From Kitagawia praeruptora (taxonomy: Eukaryota > Streptophyta > Magnoliopsida > Apiales > Apiaceae): a stretch of DNA of 64,000 bases. The first letter of the stretch is position 1; each line of letters starts with the position of its first letter. Location of the stretch: assembly GCA_037693485.1 (NCBI GenBank), contig CM075345.1, positions 111,470,001-111,534,000 on the forward strand. The letters are read 5' to 3'. Shown here piece by piece: positions 58,386 to 64,000 of the stretch. A model generated the notes under the pieces. It did not search any database. It was given only the letters and a program-made list of their open reading frames with translations, and was not told where the DNA came from. Position numbers and translations under genes: made by a program.

Positions 58386-59287
58386 CAACATAAGAGGAAC
58401 TATCGACAGGTACAAGAAAGCCACAGCTGATGCTTCAAGTACATGCTCAACTCAGGAAATCAATGCTCAAGTAAGTCATTTATCTCATGTTTAGAATGCT
58501 GCTAATTCTTTACTAAATCGCAATATCTTATTGCATTATAAAATCCATATATGGATTTGAGTCCTGTTTGTCATTTAACAAAACCTCCAGTAATACATGC
58601 ATGGATTAGTTTCAAACGTTCTTCTAATAGTAAAGTTTCATTGTCTTTAATTAGACTTCAATAACTATTTTAGCTACTAATTAACTTGCTTCTTATATAT
58701 CCATTTCTATGATCCTGGATGCATGCCCGTAGTTTTATCTGCAAGAATCTAAGAAGCTTCATCAACAGATTCAGATGATCCAAAACTCTAACAGGTACAT
58801 CGCGCGTGTGTGTGTACTTGTTTATGTGATATCAGTTTGGGATGATTAACAAACAAGCTTCAGAAGTACATTTTGCACTGTTTGTAGAGGTGACTGGTGA
58901 GGGTCGGATTTTTCATTCAACTTCATTCAATTTGCAATGCTTGGCCCTTTTTCGACGTCACCCTCTAATTCTAGACCCATTTTTTAGTTGAATCCTAACT
59001 TACTCAATGATTGTGTCGCGATTTGTCCTTTTTATAATTAAGATTTTAGGATACTTAGAGAACACAATCTAATGTGTGTTACACATTGATCGAACAATAA
59101 ATTTGTGTCTGGACTCTCAAGTGAATGTGTTCTGTTGTGTTTTAATTAATTACCAACATATAACATTTTTTATAATGTAATGTATGTATCTTTATTTATA
59201 TAGGCATCTGATGGGGGAGGGCTTGGCCTCTCTGAATGCCAAGGAACTAAAGCAGTTGGAGCACAGGCTTGAAAGAGGCATTACACA
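58386..59287 (+). pseudogene. AGAMOUS/AGL11-type MADS-box gene, K-box fragment
   Basis: Three exons: 58386-58470 (NIRGTIDRYKKATADAS), 58733-58794 (FYLQESKKLHQQIQMIQNSN), 59204-59287 (HLMGEGLASLNAKELKQLEH, then RLERGIT). Phases match and sites are GT-AG. The order and wording are those of the I/K region of class C/D MADS proteins, which specify carpels and ovules. The MADS DNA-binding exon is absent upstream, and the third exon is cut after ERGIT by a CT-rich insertion at about 59288. Alone it could encode only part of the dimerisation helix. Same orientation as the PIG-U fragment. Confidence 0.85.
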
Positions 59288-60160
59288 GGAATTTTTTTCT
59301 CTCTGCTCTCTCCTCTCCGATACATGAGAGTCGACTCTCATCAATTTCTTTAAGCCGCTGCCGGCCAACCCTCTTCTCCATTTTTCCCCCATCAAACCAC
59401 CCTCCAATCCTCTTCCCAATCATCTAATCTCCTTTCTTGTTTTTGTTTTCAGTCTGCTTAAATAAAAATCGAACCAAAATCAAATATCTTAGAATTTATT
59501 TCTCAGATCTATCTTGATTTTGAGTCCGTCTACTAAAATAAAAAATACCTTGAAGATTCAAATCTCCTCCTTAACATCATACCAAAATTTGGTGTTATTC
59601 CGAGATCTTTGAATTTCGGTTGTTTGTCTCGCCTTTTGGCGTGTTTTGTCTCGTCTTTTGGCGAGTGTTTGCTTTTATGTTGGTATTGATTTGGTTCATG
59701 GCTACTTTGAAAAGGATTTTTGTGGTTTTGTGGGAGATCTGTAACTCATGCATCGTTTTTGGGCTGGTAACGGATATTGCAAGAGCTTACTTTTCACAAC
59801 TAAAATTTGTTTATATGAGATATTTTACTTTCGGCATGTCTATAGCTGGTTTCCGGCATGTAGATAGCTGGGGTGTGTCTGAACATTGGGCTATAGGTGA
59901 TGCGTATGTGAAGGTCATTTGCGATATTACTGGTCTCAAGATTGGTGTAGGTTTGATTGATCGGGAAGTCACTCTAATCTTTTTTAATTCGAAGAATTAT
60001 TGTAAAATTCATGTTGTAAAACAGTCTGCAAACATAAACGACTATTTGGTTAGCTCGTTTATTTGTTTCCTTTCAGATTGTAATGTCAGTTCAGGGTTTT
60101 GTCTTGGCTGTGTTTTGATTGTTGCAAGTTAATACAATTCCTTGTTCGTCAAAAAAAAAA
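59288..60160 (+). mobile_element. Poly-A retroposon interrupting the MADS fragment
   Basis: A CT-rich, GC-shifted leader (CTCTCTGCTCTCTCC...) is followed by T-rich sequence and a tail of ten A residues (60151-60160), resembling in layout the insertion at 16068-16738. A 170-residue frame (59620-60132) contains no motif I recognise and is probably incidental. I could not match a target duplication (right flank TCATAATTATG), so the start is approximate. Confidence 0.5.
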
Positions 60161-60269
60161 TCATAATTATGTATATAGTTATACTCAACTTCTCCTCATT
60201 TATTGTATCCAAGTTGTATTATGGTTTAATTTTGTAGATGCAAGTTAATATCAACACATTTTGGATACA

Positions 60270-60545
60270 GTTTGGTATAGCTTAATTTGGAAAAGACTAA
60301 ACTACAGTTTGCATTCTTATGTTAAAATGCACCAGGATAATTAGTCAGTAGAGATAGCACAGTTACCAGGAACAGGCCACATTGTGGCGGTGAATTTGAT
60401 AAATTAAGGCAATCTTTTTATACGCATTACTGTATTGTGCATATATTACTTAACATTCTGTACATTAAAACAACATCCAACATAATTTAACAGAAACTTA
60501 ACATATATTGACAGACTTAAGCCAAACATGCATCAATGTCTACAA
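60270..60545. repeat. Dispersed local repeat, blocks B and C (unit 2)
   Basis: Block B (AGCTTAATTTGG...ACATTGTGGCGG) and block C (CTGTATTGTGCATATATTAC...) follow each other directly. They correspond to 53000-53160 and 55745-55880. Confidence 0.75.
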
Positions 60546-60659
60546 TCAGAGATATTGAGTAAATGTATTAGAGTCAATAGAACATGCATCCATAAAACAA
60601 AATGTTAAGAAATTCATCAAAACAGCAATTAGTTAGCATACAGAGTTACCTTAAAATGT

Positions 60660-61538
60660 TTAATCACCAATAGCAAAAAGGAGAATTTTGAACAACAGGA
60701 TCTGCACTTTGCAATAAGCACAATTGCTATTCCACATATGTGCCATTGCCAAACGTCTGCCATTTTCTTGACTTTTATGGCAAATACTACTTTCAACTGT
60801 TTGATCGCAAAGTGAGTTCCACAATTCATCTTCAAGAGGATGACCTTCGAGTTGATAGATTGGTTGTTTGTTTTTTGCATTTGGGCAAAACTTGTAAATC
60901 GGCAAAAGATAATCCTTATCAAACAAAACACAGTACATTTCTTCGAGAAACTTAATAAGTTCAATTATCCTAGATCTCAAATGTGTCTGATTAAGGATAT
61001 CATGCATCTCTTGAACAATCTCATCTCTATGAAAAGTTCTGTTTATTGCTTTAAAAAAGACAAAGCAAAAAGAAGAAGGAAAATGGTTACCTGATAGAGA
61101 GGATAGAACATAAAGATGATGTGGAACATTCTGATTCAAGAATAAGGACCGAATGGAATTGTAATACAAAGCTTGCTCCACATTATGTCTAACAGCAAAA
61201 GTGATAAAACCATCAAACTGATCCCGTGTAACCTCTATAGGATGATTATGGAACTGATACAAATAATCCCAGTTAAGCCTTTCAAGAACTTCTTTGATTC
61301 TTGGAGTAGTTTGCTTAGTAACCCATCCCATAAGACACTTAACAAAACTGTTGAAATCTTCTACATCTACTATAAGGAATGAAAAGATCAAGGCAACAAT
61401 ATCTGAACGAAGATTCTGAAGCATTTTGATTAGAGAATTACATATTGATAGTCTAAAATTTCGGATACAAAAGTTAAAAATGAAAGAGCAAAGCAGTGTA
61501 TATTCTGTCTTGGAGAATGCGAGAAGATGGAGCAGCAA
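60660..61538 (-). CDS. F-box-like protein, family tentative
   Basis: An open frame of 292 residues without a break, unusual in this AT-rich region. An alternative start is the internal Met at 61424; it directly precedes LQNLRSDIVALIFSFLIVD, which resembles an F-box start (LPxDIxxxIxSFL), and I think it more likely. Later features: FITFAVRHNVEQALYYNSI, similar in spacing to the 'GNPEAxYxxG' repeat of plant F-box proteins like At1g67623; a charged helix (SRIIELIKFLEEM); and a Cys-containing tail (HMWNSNCAYC). If correct it would be an SCF substrate adaptor. Neither family nor single-exon structure is certain. Block C of the local repeat lies just downstream. Confidence 0.45.
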   Translation of the reverse strand: MLLHLLAFSKTEYTLLCSFIFNFCIRNFRLSICNSLIKMLQNLRSDIVALIFSFLIVDVEDFNSFVKCLMGWVTKQTTPRIKEVLERLNWDYLYQFHNHPIEVTRDQFDGFITFAVRHNVEQALYYNSIRSLFLNQNVPHHLYVLSSLSGNHFPSSFCFVFFKAINRTFHRDEIVQEMHDILNQTHLRSRIIELIKFLEEMYCVLFDKDYLLPIYKFCPNAKNKQPIYQLEGHPLEDELWNSLCDQTVESSICHKSQENGRRLAMAHMWNSNCAYCKVQILLFKILLFAIGD

Positions 61539-61544
61539 ATGGAG

Positions 61545-62310
61545 TAAATTTGTTTCCTTCTACAGCTTGCATGCAAAGAGACTGTTGATCTTCTAAAAGC
61601 TTTTTTATACCTTTAATTTCATGTAATAATGCTGTCTATATTATTAGATAACGAATGTAGATGTTTAACTTGTAAATCTAAAATTAATCATGACTTGGAT
61701 TCTCTAAATTATAAATCAATTAGATTGAGTGTATTGTGTCAAATGAAATGCCTTGTAATGTTAAATAACTTTGTGCATTCTCTTTACAAAAATTAATTTG
61801 TAATGAATCTATAAATTATAAAATAATTGTACTTTAAATTTTGTAAACTTGAAACTTTGTTTTTAGTACTTAAAACTTTAAAAAATTAAATTCTTTAAAA
61901 TAATTATACGTAGAATGTGATTGTAAATAAATTTATTGTAGATTGTCTCTTAAAGAATTGAAATTGAAATTGAAATAATATTTATGAAGTTAAGTTACCA
62001 TATGGAAATTTTGATTAATATTAATTTCTTTTCTCTGTACCAAATCAAATTTTTGCTTCTACAGTTAGAAAATGAGATTCATAGTCAAAATAAAAATATA
62101 TCTTTTTTAATTTCAAAAATTTTCTTTTTCCAATTAATAGATAAAAAATTATCTATTAATATAAATATAACTATGTTGAAAATTATTACAAAATTATTTA
62201 ATTTAAATATCATCATCTCCATTGCAAAAAAACATAAAAACTTATATACACAGCTCATACTTAAAAGTAATGAATGTCAACTCAAACTTATCTAACTATT
62301 CTTTGATTTT
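61545..62310. other. AT-rich spacer
   Basis: No gene recognised. A 103-residue frame at 61984-62295 is Lys/Asn/Ile-rich low complexity, as expected by chance in AT-rich DNA. Confidence 0.5.
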
Positions 62311-62319
62311 TGAGTATAC

Positions 62320-62640
62320 AGGTCATGATATTTAAATTAAATAATTTTGTAAAAATTGTCATTAGTTATATTAATATTATAGGAAAAGGAATTAAACTAA
62401 TGTAATTCATAATTTTAACCCTGAATCCCATTTTATAACAAAGCAGACATTTGTTTTGCTCATTAATATTCATTAAAAATTCAATATAGTAACATTATTT
62501 TATAAATATTATTGATATTAAAATTCTTCAAAAGACAAACTATAAAAAAAATTACAATCACATTATAAATATAAATAATTTCCAAAATTTTTAAACTTAA
62601 AAATTATCATATCTGGGTACGGGTATGTATATATGAAATA
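62320..62640. repeat. Diverged dispersed repeat shared with 45660-46200
   Basis: Shared words in the same order include TAAATTAAATAATTTTGTAA, AATTTCAATATAGTAA(C/T)A, ATTACAATCACA and GGGTATGTAT-like ends. Divergence is high and the type unknown. Confidence 0.5.
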
Positions 62641-63032
62641 AGTCTCACTTTAATACTGTGAAGCAAAACAATCATTTGTTCCCTAATATTAACTAAAATG
62701 ACCATATAATAACAATCACATTTATAACTATAAATAATTAAGTAAAAAAGTTATTTAAATTAATAATTAATTTTCATAAATTTTTAAAGTGAAAATTATT
62801 AAAATTGGAAATGTATGTATCTATCACAATTAAGTCGCACTTAAATTTGTCTGTATATCAAAAATCAATTAAGTCCCACTAAAGTCTATCTCAATTAAGT
62901 CCCACTAAAGTCTCTGTCTTGTATAAAATTAGTATTTGCAGAGGGTGTTAGACTTTCCTATACAATTTGGGGATTGATAAAAACAACTACAACGATTGCA
63001 GCTACGATCAAGACAGTACAACGACGAACCTA

Positions 63033-63708
63033 ATGGAGGTTAGTAGATTTGCTTCACCTGTGTCTTTTATGTTGTATGTATTGATTTGTAATTGTAGAAA
63101 GTTGTCCTGATCAATGATGATATTAGGTTTTTGTTCCTCTTGATGAATATGTACAATAAACTTTCAATCTCTTACTTAAAGTTGTTCAACACTGCATTTA
63201 GGAGATTGAAGTATAATGGGTAAATTTGTTTTAGTTTATCTTTATTGCATGTATGAAGTTGTTTAGTTTAATGAAAGATGTTCGAAATAGGTATTGAGAA
63301 ATAAGTAATTGGATTGATATTTCTTTTGCATGTATTACATTCTATAGAATAGATGGACGTTATTTGATTTTTATGATTCTTGTAAAAAAACAGGACATTG
63401 AATTCTAAGTTGTAATGCTTCGACATATATAACAATCTACTCAACTGATTGTTTAACATGCATAATCTAAAGCTTTGTCTATTACATTGCATGAGACCGG
63501 TGAATTGGGTATTATTTTAGTGGATTCTATTTTACTACATGGAATACAATTAGATTGACTTATGGATTTTTTCTCTCATTTATGTGAAGGAGTGCTTTAA
63601 ACATATTGGAGAATAATGAATATTATACTACTTTTTTATTATATCTAATTTAAATGCAGATCAGGACAATTCCAAATTTTCTGAAATTGAGAGATGTTGG
63701 AACCATAG
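63033..63708 (+). other. Possible 5' end of a spliced gene
   Basis: ATGGAG|GTTAGT at 63033-63038 could splice to ATGCAG|ATCAGGACAATTCC (63660-63708, followed by GTAATAA), reading MEIRTIPNFLKLRDVGTI. The sites are good but only 18 residues result, and a probable LTR begins at 63772. Weak support; no family recognised. Confidence 0.2.
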
Positions 63709-63771
63709 GTAATAAATGTGTGATTTAAGTTGTACTATGCAAGCAAAAAACCTTATTTGTCTTATCCTGTC

Positions 63772-64000
63772 TGTGACAGCCCCAAATCCGGGGTCATAAA
63801 TCTGGGCCATCACGGACCAATTTCCATTCAATATCAATATCCCTTGGGGTTTTTTTTTTTTTTTTTTAATATATCATTTGATGCTTAAACAGTTGACCCC
63901 TCACTAATACACACACACACACCAGTCATATGCTCAGAGAACAACATTTACCATAACAAAAGTTTAGAGTTGAAAGTTAAAAGAGTTATTACAAACCAGG
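63772..64000 (+). mobile_element. Left end of a probable LTR retrotransposon, cut by window edge
   Basis: TGTGACAGCCCCAAATCCGG begins a sharp change to GC-richer sequence. TGTGACAGCCC-like starts are common for plant Ty3-gypsy LTRs (family knowledge). A 16-base T run and an (AC)n tract follow. The right part lies outside the window, so type and orientation are provisional. Confidence 0.45.

Larger units (their letters stand above)
56055..60205 (+). mobile_element. CACTA-type terminus and gene-fragment cassette
   Basis: CACTACGCCATAGATGGC at 56055 is a typical CACTA (En/Spm) end. It is followed by clustered subterminal words of the form GGTGTTACCATAG in both orientations to about 56245. Inside lie a PIG-U fragment and a MADS K-box fragment in the same orientation, then a poly-A retroposon. 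No matching right end (CTATGGCGTAGTG) is visible. The right limit is inferred from block A of a local repeat ending at 56054 and its continuation (block B) resuming at about 60270. Border near 60205 uncertain. Confidence 0.55.

Noticed and set aside
59620..60132. 170-residue plus-strand frame in the poly-A retroposon
   Set aside because: Hydrophobic and Cys/Phe/Val-rich from T-rich DNA; no recognisable domain. Kept only as part of the retroposon.
1..64000. tRNA, rRNA, snRNA and miRNA genes
   Set aside because: I looked for cloverleaf A/B boxes and conserved RNA cores by eye and found none convincing; the only tRNA-like match is the copia primer-binding site.

Overview
The window looks like nuclear DNA of a flowering plant, most likely a eudicot; I cannot name the species. 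The evidence is spliced genes with GT-AG introns, plant families (fibrillin, class III peroxidase, AGAMOUS-type MADS box, FY), AT-rich spacers and a dense load of plant transposons: Ty1-copia, Ty3-gypsy, L1-type LINE, hAT, Mutator-like, CACTA and Stowaway.

One host gene is complete. The minus-strand FY gene (29109-45268) encodes the WD40 mRNA 3'-end processing factor homologous to Arabidopsis FY and animal WDR33. I resolved 18 exons that join in frame to 749 residues, ending in a proline/glutamine-rich tail with two PPLPP motifs. A second long reading frame, 60660-61538 (minus), is intact and F-box-like, with weak family assignment. Other host sequences are fragments: a fibrillin 3' end (1246-1692), an ADP/ATP carrier pseudogene split by two retrotransposons (3119-10877), a peroxidase-47-like pseudogene (54216-55456), a PIG-U fragment (57115-57710) and a MADS K-box fragment (58386-59287).

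Layout. 0-12 kb: fibrillin remnant, foldback elements, then the ADP/ATP carrier pseudogene holding a full-length decayed copia element (4720-9971) and a deleted LTR element (3161-4363), each with a 5-bp target duplication. 12-28 kb: transposon-rich land with a 5'-truncated LINE (12598-13791), a 1.5-kb nested palindrome (14492-16024), a poly-A retroposon (16068-16738), paired Stowaway elements, a Mutator-like foldback, a non-autonomous hAT (24602-25789) inside gypsy remnants, and three elements carrying repeated 19-bp hairpin modules of the form ACGCAT-N7-ATGCGT. 29-45 kb: FY. 46362-51880: a structurally complete hAT transposon with a three-exon transposase, a perfect 8-bp target duplication and a captured NLR-like fragment. 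52-64 kb: an unknown degenerate gene, the peroxidase pseudogene, a CACTA-type terminus followed by PIG-U and MADS fragments in one orientation, the F-box-like gene, and the start of a probable LTR at the right edge.

The most unusual signals are the ACGCAT-N7-ATGCGT hairpin family (22.7, 26.2 and 28.1 kb), the nested palindrome at 14.5-16.0 kb, and the gene-fragment cassette at 56.0-60.2 kb, which appears to split one of two tandem copies of an older repeat.
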